Shown: piece by piece, positions 54,629 through 64,000 of the stretch
Layout of the letters: every line of letters starts with the position of its first letter
Numbering within the stretch: position 1 is the stretch's first letter
Assembly (NCBI RefSeq): GCF_029433255.1
Contig: NZ_JAQTHU010000001.1
Coordinates: 1,984,001 to 2,048,000 of the forward strand
Length of the DNA stretch: 64,000 bases
Direction: 5' to 3'
Origin: Lactobacillus sp. ESL0791
Lineage (GTDB): Bacteria > Bacillota > Bacilli > Lactobacillales > Lactobacillaceae
Program-made: the position numbers and the translations under genes
The notes under the pieces: generated by a model
What the model was told of the DNA's origin: nothing
Databases searched by the model: none
The model's input: the letters and a program-made list of their open reading frames with translations, nothing else

Positions 54629-55816
54629 TTAATCCCGCAATAAATATTGCAGGGCAGCCGTACCTGCTGCTTTAGCCGCGATTAACATGCAGCGCTCATC
54701 CAGCATAAAGTTAGGGCTATGGTGCGGATGAACCGCGCCATCGGCAACGTCACAGCCAACATACAAAAAGGTGGACGATTTTTTTAACGCATAATAGGAA
54801 AAATCTTCCGACGGATCCTGCGGACCAAAATCGGTCACCTGCGTGATTTCGGGAATTGTGACTGACTTCAAGCCCGTGACAACCTGCTTCGTGAATGCCG
54901 GATCGTTATAAAGAACCGGCACGTCCTTAACAATCTCGTATTCAGCCTTTACGCCAAACATTGCTTCTGTTCCCTTGATCAGCCGCTCAAGCTGGTCGTG
55001 AATCACAGTCCGCGTATCTTCATCCATGATCCGGATGTCGCCCTTAAGGGTAACCGCCTCTTTGATCGCATTGCTGGTCCCCAGGCCATCAAATGAACCG
55101 ACAGTAATGCTGGCATGCGCCGCTGGTTCAACTCTGCGGGAAACAATGGTCTGCAGGGCCGTCACAAAATAACAGCCGGCCACAATTGCATCGTTGGACA
55201 GCTGCGGCATTGAGCCGTGACCACCCTTACCGATAAATTTAACCGTAAAGTTGGAACGGCCGGTTTGGCTATCACCGCTGTGATAGCCAATCGCACCCAA
55301 AGGCATGGTCGACATTACGTGCATCCCGATGACATTATCTACCCCGTCTAATACGCCGCCGGCAATCATGCTGAGCGCTCCGCTAGGTGCCTTTTCTTCG
55401 GCAGGCTGATGAATAATCCTAATTGAGCCCCGCAGCTGATCTTTAAGCGCAATCAGATTTTTCGCCAGCACCAGCAGGTATGCCGTATGCGCGTCGTGAC
55501 CGCAGGCATGCATCACACCCTGATTCTGCGATTTAAACGGTAAATCATTCGTTTCTTGAATACCCAACGCATCAAAATCAGCCCGCAAGGCGAGCTTAGG
55601 ACCGGGTTTCCCGCTGTCAATATCGACTGTTATCCCGTAACTGTCCCCGCAGTCGCTAACCCGGCAGTCTAAACCTTGATAAAAGTTTTTAATGTAATCA
55701 TGCGTTGCCTTCTCCTGGTTTGACAGTTCCGGATGGGCATGCAAATGCCGCCGAATCTTAATCATTTCTTCTTCGTCATCTGCTAGCCGCTTCATTAATT
55801 CTTCTTGTATCTCCAT
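54629..55816 (-). CDS. M20-family amidohydrolase (hippurate/N-acyl-amino-acid hydrolase type)
   Basis: About 395 residues from ATG 55816, where GGAGG stands eight bases upstream. HLHAHPELSNQEKATHDYI, MHACGHDAHTAYLL (metal-binding Cys/His) and IHQPAEEKAPSGA are the hallmark motifs. SEDFSYY near the C-terminus carries the last ligands. It probably hydrolyses N-acylated amino acids or N-acetyl-diaminopimelate in the cytoplasm. The upstream boundary is the strong hairpin at 55875-55904. Confidence 0.9.
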   Translation of the reverse strand: MEIQEELMKRLADDEEEMIKIRRHLHAHPELSNQEKATHDYIKNFYQGLDCRVSDCGDSYGITVDIDSGKPGPKLALRADFDALGIQETNDLPFKSQNQGVMHACGHDAHTAYLLVLAKNLIALKDQLRGSIRIIHQPAEEKAPSGALSMIAGGVLDGVDNVIGMHVMSTMPLGAIGYHSGDSQTGRSNFTVKFIGKGGHGSMPQLSNDAIVAGCYFVTALQTIVSRRVEPAAHASITVGSFDGLGTSNAIKEAVTLKGDIRIMDEDTRTVIHDQLERLIKGTEAMFGVKAEYEIVKDVPVLYNDPAFTKQVVTGLKSVTIPEITQVTDFGPQDPSEDFSYYALKKSSTFLYVGCDVADGAVHPHHSPNFMLDERCMLIAAKAAGTAALQYLLRD

Positions 55817-55874
55817 TTTTTGATCCTCCAAAACACTTTTAGTTTATCACTGTATGTTCCCACTTGAAACGCAC

Positions 55875-55904
55875 AACCCCAGCTAGCCGAAACTAGCTGG
55901 GGTT
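55875..55904 (-). terminator. Terminator-like hairpin after the giant adhesin gene
   Basis: Perfect 12-bp stem AACCCCAGCTAG (55875-55886) with CTAGCTGGGGTT (55893-55904), loop CCGAAA. Very stable; the following minus-strand bases are only moderately T-rich. It separates the adhesin from the amidohydrolase operon. Confidence 0.75.
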
Positions 55905-55924
55905 GCTTGTAATTTACAAATTAT

Positions 55925-56702
55925 TTATTTTTTACGTCCAAAATTTCCTTTCCTTACATATTGCTTATTACCAACGATGTAATATTCCTTGTCATTGATC
56001 ATCACAGTGTCGCCGTAAGTCTTCACCTTTTTGCCCTTCTTCAGCTTCTTCTTTAGACGGTCACCGTCCTGGTCGTACACACAGGCATTGCGCTTAAGTT
56101 TACGCTTTTGCGCATCAATATTTTCTGCCGGTAAATAAACGTTGTCATCGACAACATAGTAAGATTCTTTATTAATCGTTGCTTTGCCGTAAGTTTTAAT
56201 CTGAGAGCCAGCCCGCAGCAGCACCTGATCAAGCTGACTGCCCGTACCGTCATACCGGTAGGAATCATGCATCAAGGTCTTTTCAACTGCCGGGATTGTC
56301 TCCGGCTCATTTTGTGCCGGCAGCGGTGTCTTCCATTCTCCTGTTGGCGGGAAATTATTCTTCTTAATGTATTGATTTTTCCCTACTTGGAAATATTGCT
56401 TGCCGCGAATTGTTACCGGTTCGCCGTAAACCGTGACCTCCATGCCTCTCGGAAGAACATGCTTATCTTTTAGTTTGCCATTGCGTTTATAAATATAAGC
56501 ATTATGGATCAGCTTCACCTTGGTGCCTGTGACGTTGCTTGACGGGATGTAATCATTGCTATGGCTGATATTAACAGTATTCTCACCATTAATTACCTTA
56601 CTGCCTTGAGTCGGAACAACTGAACCGCTAGCAATAATCGTACCGTCAGTCTTGCCGCTAGGATCATAAACAGGTGTATCGTGCCCAATCACTACATTAT
56701 TA
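55925..56702 (-). other. Four SLAP wall-binding modules of the giant adhesin
   Basis: Units of about 57-78 residues start near NNVVIGHDTPVYD, TKVKLIHNAYIYKRNG, EKTLMHDSYRYDGTG and RKLKRNACVYDQDG. Each continues with a short G-x-x-V-x-T/V-Y-G core and ends in Y-x-x-x-x-NF or a variant. They resemble the three modules of the serine-rich protein at 47662-48213, so both proteins likely share one wall ligand. Confidence 0.85.
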
Positions 56703-59700
56703 TTGATTGGCGCAACAATTGTCACCCCTACACCAACAGAAGCAGCTGACCCGTCTGGATAAGAAACATTAACAAAACCGTTAAACTTAGAACCAACAGG
56801 TGCCGAGGTATTCGGCAGACTGGAAGTATCCCAGCGATAAGTTGTTCCTGCCGGCAGCGAGCTGCTATTGCTAATGCCGCGGGCAGCATAACTCGTGTCT
56901 GAAGCTAAGTCCGTATACTGCGGAACTGAAATACTACCGCCGATTGCCGGATTCTTGTCCGCCATCGAACTGCTGCTTGGCTTGCTAGTAACATTAATTG
57001 ATACTGGGACATTCTTTTCTGAAGTGCCATCACCATAAGTAAGGCGAACAGTCTCTGAATGAATACCAGGCGTGCTTGTGTCTGGTGGATTGCCCCAAGT
57101 GCAGCCAATTACCTTAATTAATTCACTGTAATTGCTGATTGCACGCTGGGCATCGGCTGAACTTAAGCTAGCACCTTGATAAGTATTAATAGTGCCGCCT
57201 ACTGGGATTATTACTTGCAGCGGAACAGAGACAATCTGCGTTCCACCGTCACGGTAAGTAACAGCAATATTAACATACCCATCTGCATTAGTACTATTAG
57301 TCCCTGACCATTGATAAACAAACGGACCGTAGTTTTGCACTAATCCTAGATCAAGACAGCTTAAAACAGCGGGGTCAACGCTGCTGTCAATTACTGTATC
57401 AGGAGCAAGCGGCCGGCCCTGATTGACCTTCACACTGCTTCCCGACGGCTTGACACCGACAACATTAATCACCACCGGTCGAACTGTGCTGAGACCACCA
57501 ACCGTAATCTTAGCTTGCCCAAGCGCTTGTTTACGACCGTTAATTAAGCCCGTGCTGGACACATCCGGGGGCGTCAGCCACTGCGTAGTGAAATTACCAC
57601 CAGAACTCACCGTTACATTATCTTGCAGCAGCTCGTCCAGCATGCTTTCGGCACCAACGTGGGTCGTCATGTCATTAATCTGAATATCACCGGTACTGCC
57701 GCCCAATTTGTTAACGTGCAGTTTGACACGCACCGCCTGCATGGTTCCGTCATTGTAATGGACAACAACATAAGCGGGCCGGGTATCATTAGCATTTTCA
57801 TCCCCAACAGCTATGTTAGGTAAATCATTACTGCTGCCATCTTTAGACCAAGTTGTATCAACTACTTGCCCAGAAATAGCACTAGGAATCGTCACCGCAT
57901 CCGTAATTTTACCTTGGGTAAAACCTGCAGGATTACCTTGATCTACATTTGTAGTATTTCCTGTAGCTACGGCACCATATACCTTAAGCCGTACATTCGT
58001 ATAAGCTATTGAGCCGTCGGTATAGCTGATCTTGACTTGATAATCCTTTGCATTGAGACCTGTAGAATTCAGACCTGCTGCCGTTAAATCAGGCTGAGTA
58101 ACCCAACTAAGGGTATAATCAACACCATTGACCAAATATGCGCCGATAGAGCCGATAGTAACTGCATCTTTTAATTTGCGATCAAGATCAGTCGCTCTGG
58201 CACCAACGTGGGTCTCAATTGCACTAGACGTAACCTTCCCTTCATTTTCTTGCGCTTGGTTTTGGACATTCAAGTCCACTCTAATGACTTGTTTAGTTTG
58301 ATCACCATAATCAACTATTAAATAAGCTTCAGAATTTTCAGGAACAGCGAGTGTCGCTGACCCATTATCAGTCGCATTTGCTGCCCAGCGATAACTTACC
58401 GGATAACCATAGCTAACTAACCCGTTTAATTTGCTGTAACTGCCGTAAGTTAATACCTCACTAACTTTACTGCGATTCAATTGTCCACCACGCTTCACCC
58501 CAAGAGCTGTTCCCTTACTTTGGGCGCCGATTACTCTCACGTTAACATTTCTAGTCACAGTCAAGGCAGGACTAGTAAAGACAACATTAATATCGAAGTT
58601 ATTTGATTTTTCACCAGTGTCATCCAGACCATTCGCCGTTACGTTTGGGCCGGTGCCTGACCAGCTTGCACTATAACCTGTCATACCTGGAGCATGCACG
58701 GCCGCTGCCAGGGCAGCATTGATATCGGCATTAACGTGGGTAACGATCGGATCAACATATATTCGATCACTATTTTGCTCCGCTTCACCTTTAACGTGCA
58801 GCCTAAACCGGATAATCTGAACATCATTGTCATCTGTTCCATATTTTATTTTTAAATATATCGGGGTCGTGTCACCAATATTATCAGCATGATCTGTGTC
58901 CGGTACATTTCCCGTACCATCAGCATTCTTACACCAAGAATAGGTGGCAGTAGTGTAAGTAGAAAAGATGGCATTAGTACTTGCCGCCGTTAATTGATCA
59001 AACGCCAGAGGCAAGGCAGCATTTTGGTTAACGGTAATTAAATCCTGATTATCACCTTCTCCCTTCATGACACCGCCAACAAGGTTGACTTTGACAGGAA
59101 GCATGGTACTTTCAGAATCATCTTCATAAACCGCAACAATTTTACCGTCTAAGTAATTCCCTACCAAGCCATTGGTAATTTTGGGGGCAGAAGGTGGCGT
59201 ATCCCAGCGCAAACTTTTAATTTTATCACTTGGTTTAGCCACACCGGTAATCCTGACCATACGATCAATTCCCGCTTTATCGGTAAAATCAAATGTACTA
59301 ATGACCGTCCCCTGACCCTTGACATGCAGGGTGATCGGGCTTAGAGCTGAAATCTTCCCATTGTATTTATCGGCCATCCTTTCCGGCTGCAGGAGAACTG
59401 GAATCGCTTGGATCCCGGTATCACCATAGTCAATTACCACATATGCCGTGAACGCAGAAGTCGCTGTCAAATCCGGTGTGTCGCTCCCATCCGGATTTTT
59501 GGCCCAGCGATAACTGGCTGAACTATAAGCAGCAGCAATTGCATCACGACTGGCCGGGGTTAATGCCGCCTTGGCAGCAGACTCTGTTAGGGCAGGGCCA
59601 TCAATAGTGTAAGCAGTAGCATTGCCAGTAGCAACACCGCCGATAACATCAACCGCTACTTCAAGATCTTGATCAGCAGCTCCATCACTAAATTTTACAG

Positions 59701-62700
59701 TAATGGTCCCGCTCTGGGTCGTATTTGCCTGAGTCAAGAGTGGCCGGATTTTCCAAGTAGCTCCTCCGCTGATCTTTGTCACAGAACCCTCATAATCGGT
59801 TTCATCAGCTAAAAAACTGGCCGGATTCCCTAACTCGCCTTGATCGGCATATGTGCCAGTGACCGCATGCATCTTAATGTGAGCCTTCTGTTTCACTTTA
59901 TGAACGATCACCGGAGCGGAGGCGGGCTCAACTGTCAGGTCCACCGCGACTGCTTGCTTAGTTCCATCTTTATAGTTAACCATGACATAAATGGTCCTGG
60001 TGCCTAAAGTCGTGACATCTGGCGCGCCGCTCCCAGTCGGGGTTGCCGCCCAGGCATAATCAGTAACAGAAGCATTAATCACGTTATAACTAGGTAATGT
60101 CAACCCTGTTGTAGCTGCACCTAATGACATACCTGCAGTGGTTGTCACCCCGCCGCTAACACCTTGGCCGCCAATAACATTGATTGGAACATCTACATAA
60201 GCTACTGAATTATCAGAGAACTTAACTTGTGCCTGACCAGTTACCTGCTTTCTCCCAGCTTCTAAGCCGGTAGCAGATATATCCGGGCTAGTTTTCCAAC
60301 TAACTTCATATTTATTTGGCTCTAGGCCCGTAACCGTCACTTGCCCGGACAAAGCCCGATCAATATTGGCACCAACATGCGTATTAATAGTATTGGCCAC
60401 AATACTACCGCCATATTTATCGCTAAGGCCCGTAACCGTTAGCTTGACCGCAACTGTTTGGCTGGTACCGTCAGTATATTTCACCTTCACGTAAACAGAA
60501 CTATCAGTCGTAGCCGCACTAGTAGTTACCGTGCCGGAACCATCTTCATTTTTGCACCACGTATAATTATCAATTGCGCTGCTAACGAAAGAATTAATTG
60601 CCGTTAGGCTATCATCCAGCAAAGCCGTTTGTGCCTTATTAGCGGCATTTACGCTTGGCGCAGCCAGGTCGGTGCCGACTGTCACCGTTGCCCCCGAGCT
60701 ATTAGCCACAGCACCGACTACCTTCACGGTCACTTCTTTAGTTGCCGTCGTATGGTCGTTAAACATAAGTAAAACTGTCCCAGAAACGGTCTTGGTGCCT
60801 GTGCCTAAATCATTCTTGGAAAGGTCGGGCTTCGATTGCCAGCTTACCGTATATTTACTTGCATCCAGGTCGTCAACCGTCACCACGTCACCCAGCAGTA
60901 AACTATCAGCCTGCGCATTCACATGTGTCGTAATTGGCTTCACGTTGATCTTATTTGCGTACTGGTCACTCAAACCTTTAATTGTTAATACAACTTTAAC
61001 CGCTTGTTTAGTACCATCAGTATAACCAACTATCACGTACGCTGAGCCCCGGTCAACAGCAGTACCAGTATCCACAGTACCCGAGCCGTCACTATTCTTG
61101 GCCCAGGTATAGCTGTTAGCTAGTGCAGCAATGTTCTCCTTGCTGCCGTCAGTCAGAGCCTGCTTAGCCGTTTCCGCGGTTAAATTGTCATTGAGGTTAA
61201 TACTAGTGCCTTCCTGACTGGCCTTGGCCCCGACAACCTTTACCTCCACATTATCAGTTGTGATGCTAGAGCCATCACTAAAGCTAACTAAAACTTTGCC
61301 TACAGCCGTCTTTTTGCCATCAATTCCTAAATCAGTATCAGAAAGGTCTGGCCCCGTTTGCCAGCTTGCACTGTAAGTTGCTCCACTTTGCGGAAAATCA
61401 GCCACGGTTACCTTGCCCGTTAAGAGAGCGGCGGCATTGGCGTTGACATGCGTCGCAAGGGGGCCGGCGATATTAACCTTGCCCGCAAATTGATCGGCTA
61501 GGCTCCTAACATGCAGCTTAACTTTGACCGCTTGCTTGGTCTCATCATTATATTTAATTACCACATAGGCAGAGTCATTATCCCCAGGGTGACTGGTATC
61601 AATAGAACCCGTGCCATCGCTATTCTTGGCCCACGCATAACTAGTAACCAAATCTTTAATTTTATCTACACTTGTATTGGTTAAAGCCGCCTTTGCATCC
61701 CCTTCAGACAATGAAGCATTCAAGTCAACAGCAATACCTTCCGTGGCGGCATAACCACCAATCACATTGACATTAACCGTCTTGGTTGCAGTTGTTCCAT
61801 CATCTGTAAAAGTAATCAGGGCCGTACCGGTTACAGTCTTAAATCCCGACGTTGATAGGCCGGTTCCAGTTACATCCGGCAGAGTCTGCCAACTAACAGA
61901 ATATTTATCATCAGCAAGACCAGCGACTGTCACCTTACCTGTCAGCAGTCCATTGACGGCGACACCAACGTGCGTATTAATCGCAGCAGCCGTGATTGCA
62001 CTGCCGTATTGGTCACTCATGCCTCTAACGTGCAGTTTAACTTTAACCACTTGCTGAGTATGGTCTTTATATTTGATTACAACGTAAGCAGAGTCATTAT
62101 CACCCGGATGGCTGGTATCAACATTGCCCGTGCCGTCACTGTTCCTAACCCAAGAATAAGCTGTTACCTCTGAGCTGATTGTGACTAAACTCTCACCTGT
62201 CAAAGCCGCCTTTGCTTCATCTTCTCCTGGAGCTGAATTCAAACTAACGGTAGTTTTGGTGTCCCGTGCCTTACCACCGATCACATTGACATTAACCGTC
62301 TTAGTTGCGGTCGTATGGTCAGAAAAAGTGATTAAGACCGTACCAGTTACATCCTTTTTGCCCGCTAGCGATAAACCGGTATCATTTATATCCGGCGGAG
62401 TCTGCCAGCTGACAGTATATTTATTATCAGCAAGACCAGTAACTGTCACCTTATCCACAAGCAGGCCATTCATGTCGGCACCAACGTGCGTATTAATTGG
62501 CGCAACACTAATCTTATCCGTGTATTGCTCACTCATGCTCTTAATATATAAATTGACTTTAACTGCCTGTTTAATACCGTCAGTATATTCAATTAACACG
62601 TAAGCAGAGTTATTAGCACCTGGGGTGCTGGTATCAACGCTGCCTGTGCCGTTAGCAGCTGCACACCAGGAATAACTTGTCGCCTTTAAGCCGATCGCAG

Positions 62701-64000
62701 CCACACTTTCTGGTGTCAGAGCCGCTTTAGCATCATCTGATGTCAAAGCCGCATTCACGTCAACGGTAATTCCGGCTGGAAGCGGTTGACCACCTACGAC
62801 CGTTCCAGAGACCGTCTGCTCGGCACTGCTACTGCCATCATGATAATTAATTATTGCCGTGCCGCTGATTGACTTAGTACCATTAGCTAAATAATAAGCA
62901 CCAAAATCGGGTGTATCACTAGGTTTCCAAATAACGGTGTAATCACGATCAGTACCATAAGTCAAACCAGTGACGCTAATTGCATTTTTAAGCACTTGAG
63001 TAGGATTTACACCAACATGCGTATCAATTGGAGTAACCGTAACCTTATTTGCGTATTGCTCACTCATGCTCTTAACGTGCAGCTTAACCTTGACTGTCTG
63101 GATAGTTCCATCCAAATAATGAATTACCACGTAAGCAGAATTATTATCACCGAAGTGGTTGACATCCACCGGCCCTGAGCCATCGACATTTTTCGCCCAA
63201 GTATATGCATTTGGAGCAACTAACGTACTGATTTTGCTCTTGCTTTGATCCGTTAACGCCAGCGCCGCATCATCTGCAGTCGGCGCTTCACCCAAATTAA
63301 CCACGGTGCCTTCCATGTTGGCTTGACCACCAACAACATCAACCGTAAAACTTATCAGATCACTAGTAGTACCATCACTATAAGTGACTTTAGCTGTACA
63401 ATTAGCAGTAGGTTTAGCACCATTAATTAAACCTGTTTCTGTTATGTCCGGTGCGCTCTGCCAGCTAACCGTATAGCCTGTACCATACTCCAATCCGACA
63501 ACCCGTGTCGCATCTTTCAGCACCCTGTTAATATTGGCACCAACGTGCGTGCTAATATTAGAAATAGTTGTCTGGTCCTTGTACTGATCCTTCATTGTGG
63601 AAACGGTGACTGTCAGCTCAACATATTGCTTCGTTCCGTCGGAATACCCGACCCGCAGTGCAATATCGTGCACACCGGGAGTAAAATCGGCATCTTGCAA
63701 CAGATTATGACTAGTCTTATCAACCCAGCTATAGTCATTGTCAGTTACACCAAATTCCTGCAAATCATTCGGATTATCAACCATATCTTTGGCTTTCGGG
63801 ATTGCCCCCTTGAAAAATGTCCGATTTTCTTTTAATTTTGCACCCACAATGTCAACATTGACGGTAATAGCTTCACTCTCTGAATCATCCTGATAAACGA
63901 GCTTAATCTTCCCGCTTTGGGTCTGACCTGAATGCACACTGGTACTGATCGGGGTATTAGCGGGATTGGCCCAAATAATCTTTTTAACAACCTGACTGGA
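55925..64000 (-). CDS. Giant repetitive surface adhesin with four C-terminal SLAP modules (5' end beyond the window)
   Basis: The frame is open from the right edge to the stop at 55925, giving about 2690 visible residues; signal peptide and N-terminus lie outside. The body is a series of about twelve units of roughly 178 residues. Each has a THVG/THVN landmark, a Y-x-V-S-W-x-x-x-P-D segment, a tail like VTGTALITFSDGTT ... VNVIGG, and a Rib-like strand pattern (YVVIKYKDHTQQVVKVKLHV). The last ~258 residues hold four SLAP modules, the final ones strongly basic (RKLKRNACVYDQDGDRLKKK), for non-covalent wall attachment. No LPXTG is present. Likely a stalk that projects an N-terminal adhesive domain. 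Confidence 0.88.
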   Translation of the reverse strand, partial: SSQVVKKIIWANPANTPISTSVHSGQTQSGKIKLVYQDDSESEAITVNVDIVGAKLKENRTFFKGAIPKAKDMVDNPNDLQEFGVTDNDYSWVDKTSHNLLQDADFTPGVHDIALRVGYSDGTKQYVELTVTVSTMKDQYKDQTTISNISTHVGANINRVLKDATRVVGLEYGTGYTVSWQSAPDITETGLINGAKPTANCTAKVTYSDGTTSDLISFTVDVVGGQANMEGTVVNLGEAPTADDAALALTDQSKSKISTLVAPNAYTWAKNVDGSGPVDVNHFGDNNSAYVVIHYLDGTIQTVKVKLHVKSMSEQYANKVTVTPIDTHVGVNPTQVLKNAISVTGLTYGTDRDYTVIWKPSDTPDFGAYYLANGTKSISGTAIINYHDGSSSAEQTVSGTVVGGQPLPAGITVDVNAALTSDDAKAALTPESVAAIGLKATSYSWCAAANGTGSVDTSTPGANNSAYVLIEYTDGIKQAVKVNLYIKSMSEQYTDKISVAPINTHVGADMNGLLVDKVTVTGLADNKYTVSWQTPPDINDTGLSLAGKKDVTGTVLITFSDHTTATKTVNVNVIGGKARDTKTTVSLNSAPGEDEAKAALTGESLVTISSEVTAYSWVRNSDGTGNVDTSHPGDNDSAYVVIKYKDHTQQVVKVKLHVRGMSDQYGSAITAAAINTHVGVAVNGLLTGKVTVAGLADDKYSVSWQTLPDVTGTGLSTSGFKTVTGTALITFTDDGTTATKTVNVNVIGGYAATEGIAVDLNASLSEGDAKAALTNTSVDKIKDLVTSYAWAKNSDGTGSIDTSHPGDNDSAYVVIKYNDETKQAVKVKLHVRSLADQFAGKVNIAGPLATHVNANAAALLTGKVTVADFPQSGATYSASWQTGPDLSDTDLGIDGKKTAVGKVLVSFSDGSSITTDNVEVKVVGAKASQEGTSINLNDNLTAETAKQALTDGSKENIAALANSYTWAKNSDGSGTVDTGTAVDRGSAYVIVGYTDGTKQAVKVVLTIKGLSDQYANKINVKPITTHVNAQADSLLLGDVVTVDDLDASKYTVSWQSKPDLSKNDLGTGTKTVSGTVLLMFNDHTTATKEVTVKVVGAVANSSGATVTVGTDLAAPSVNAANKAQTALLDDSLTAINSFVSSAIDNYTWCKNEDGSGTVTTSAATTDSSVYVKVKYTDGTSQTVAVKLTVTGLSDKYGGSIVANTINTHVGANIDRALSGQVTVTGLEPNKYEVSWKTSPDISATGLEAGRKQVTGQAQVKFSDNSVAYVDVPINVIGGQGVSGGVTTTAGMSLGAATTGLTLPSYNVINASVTDYAWAATPTGSGAPDVTTLGTRTIYVMVNYKDGTKQAVAVDLTVEPASAPVIVHKVKQKAHIKMHAVTGTYADQGELGNPASFLADETDYEGSVTKISGGATWKIRPLLTQANTTQSGTITVKFSDGAADQDLEVAVDVIGGVATGNATAYTIDGPALTESAAKAALTPASRDAIAAAYSSASYRWAKNPDGSDTPDLTATSAFTAYVVIDYGDTGIQAIPVLLQPERMADKYNGKISALSPITLHVKGQGTVISTFDFTDKAGIDRMVRITGVAKPSDKIKSLRWDTPPSAPKITNGLVGNYLDGKIVAVYEDDSESTMLPVKVNLVGGVMKGEGDNQDLITVNQNAALPLAFDQLTAASTNAIFSTYTTATYSWCKNADGTGNVPDTDHADNIGDTTPIYLKIKYGTDDNDVQIIRFRLHVKGEAEQNSDRIYVDPIVTHVNADINAALAAAVHAPGMTGYSASWSGTGPNVTANGLDDTGEKSNNFDINVVFTSPALTVTRNVNVRVIGAQSKGTALGVKRGGQLNRSKVSEVLTYGSYSKLNGLVSYGYPVSYRWAANATDNGSATLAVPENSEAYLIVDYGDQTKQVIRVDLNVQNQAQENEGKVTSSAIETHVGARATDLDRKLKDAVTIGSIGAYLVNGVDYTLSWVTQPDLTAAGLNSTGLNAKDYQVKISYTDGSIAYTNVRLKVYGAVATGNTTNVDQGNPAGFTQGKITDAVTIPSAISGQVVDTTWSKDGSSNDLPNIAVGDENANDTRPAYVVVHYNDGTMQAVRVKLHVNKLGGSTGDIQINDMTTHVGAESMLDELLQDNVTVSSGGNFTTQWLTPPDVSSTGLINGRKQALGQAKITVGGLSTVRPVVINVVGVKPSGSSVKVNQGRPLAPDTVIDSSVDPAVLSCLDLGLVQNYGPFVYQWSGTNSTNADGYVNIAVTYRDGGTQIVSVPLQVIIPVGGTINTYQGASLSSADAQRAISNYSELIKVIGCTWGNPPDTSTPGIHSETVRLTYGDGTSEKNVPVSINVTSKPSSSSMADKNPAIGGSISVPQYTDLASDTSYAARGISNSSSLPAGTTYRWDTSSLPNTSAPVGSKFNGFVNVSYPDGSAASVGVGVTIVAPINNNVVIGHDTPVYDPSGKTDGTIIASGSVVPTQGSKVINGENTVNISHSNDYIPSSNVTGTKVKLIHNAYIYKRNGKLKDKHVLPRGMEVTVYGEPVTIRGKQYFQVGKNQYIKKNNFPPTGEWKTPLPAQNEPETIPAVEKTLMHDSYRYDGTGSQLDQVLLRAGSQIKTYGKATINKESYYVVDDNVYLPAENIDAQKRKLKRNACVYDQDGDRLKKKLKKGKKVKTYGDTVMINDKEYYIVGNKQYVRKGNFGRKK
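57400..63937 (-). repeat. About twelve tandem ~530-bp repeats in the giant adhesin
   Basis: The plus-strand motif ACCAACGTGCGT or a close variant (the THVG landmark) recurs near 57650, 58205, 58735, 60385, 61440, 61970, 62485, 63010 and 63540. Diverged forms occur near 59320, 59870 and 60925. The average period is about 535 bases. Units near 59.3-59.9 kb are the most diverged (MHAVTG and LHVKGQ instead of THVG). Confidence 0.8.

Noticed and set aside
57400..63937. Regular repeats in the right part as a CRISPR array
   Set aside because: The period is about 530 bases, the repeats are coding and diverged, and no short identical repeats with unique spacers occur.

Overview
The window looks like a chromosomal accessory region of a host-associated Lactobacillus (L. 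delbrueckii group in the broad sense). Three things point that way: low-GC Gram-positive gene style with AGGAGG-type ribosome sites, C-terminal SLAP (Lactobacillus S-layer attachment) modules on two large surface proteins, and an accessory SecA2/SecY2 system with a serine-rich repeat protein. I see no rRNA, tRNA or CRISPR array. Most genes are on the minus strand.

Layout. (1) 0-9 kb: an AT-rich block with a LevR-type sigma-54 activator, a decayed IS30 element, a type-B carboxylesterase and a four-gene mannose-family PTS. A good -24/-12 promoter precedes the PTS. The left edge carries a decayed copy of the 3' end of the ABC gene that borders the block on the right. (2) 9-14 kb: a pair of ABC exporters and a DHA2 MFS exporter. 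(3) 14-16.6 kb: two tandem paralogous secreted or lipoproteins, the first interrupted by a CAA-to-TAA nonsense change. (4) 16.6-23 kb: an operon of three fumarate-reductase-like flavoproteins, one with a covalent-FMN domain, and an MFS transporter. (5) 23-28.4 kb: a second AT-rich block with RidA, two MalY/PatB-type PLP lyases, an NhaC antiporter and a divergent YheO-like regulator. It is bordered by a 3' fragment of the LysR gene whose intact copy lies on the other side. (6) 28.4-36 kb: two LysR regulators, an MFS transporter, an arylsulfate sulfotransferase (ASST) without signal peptide, a thioredoxin, and a divergent thioredoxin-reductase-like protein with another MFS transporter. (7) 36-51.3 kb: a complete-looking accessory Sec and glycosylation locus with its serine-rich substrate. 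(8) 51.4-56 kb: a MarR-controlled MFS exporter, a GDSL hydrolase and an M20 amidohydrolase. (9) 55.9 kb to the right edge: a giant repetitive adhesin, cut by the window, with about twelve repeats of roughly 178 residues and four C-terminal SLAP modules.

How the parts may work together (inference). Carboxylesterase, flavoprotein ene-reductases, arylsulfotransferase and several exporters would suit a bacterium that processes plant or host aromatic and carboxylate compounds. The RidA/MalY/NhaC block suits cleavage of C-S bonds in amino acids with clean-up of the enamine product. The right half is a surface-adhesion region whose two big proteins are both predicted to be held non-covalently by SLAP modules. 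The most unusual points are the serine-rich protein with no recognisable signal peptide and SLAP modules in place of LPXTG, the cytoplasmic-looking ASST paired with a private thioredoxin couple, and two AT-rich blocks each flanked by a duplicated 3' gene tail.
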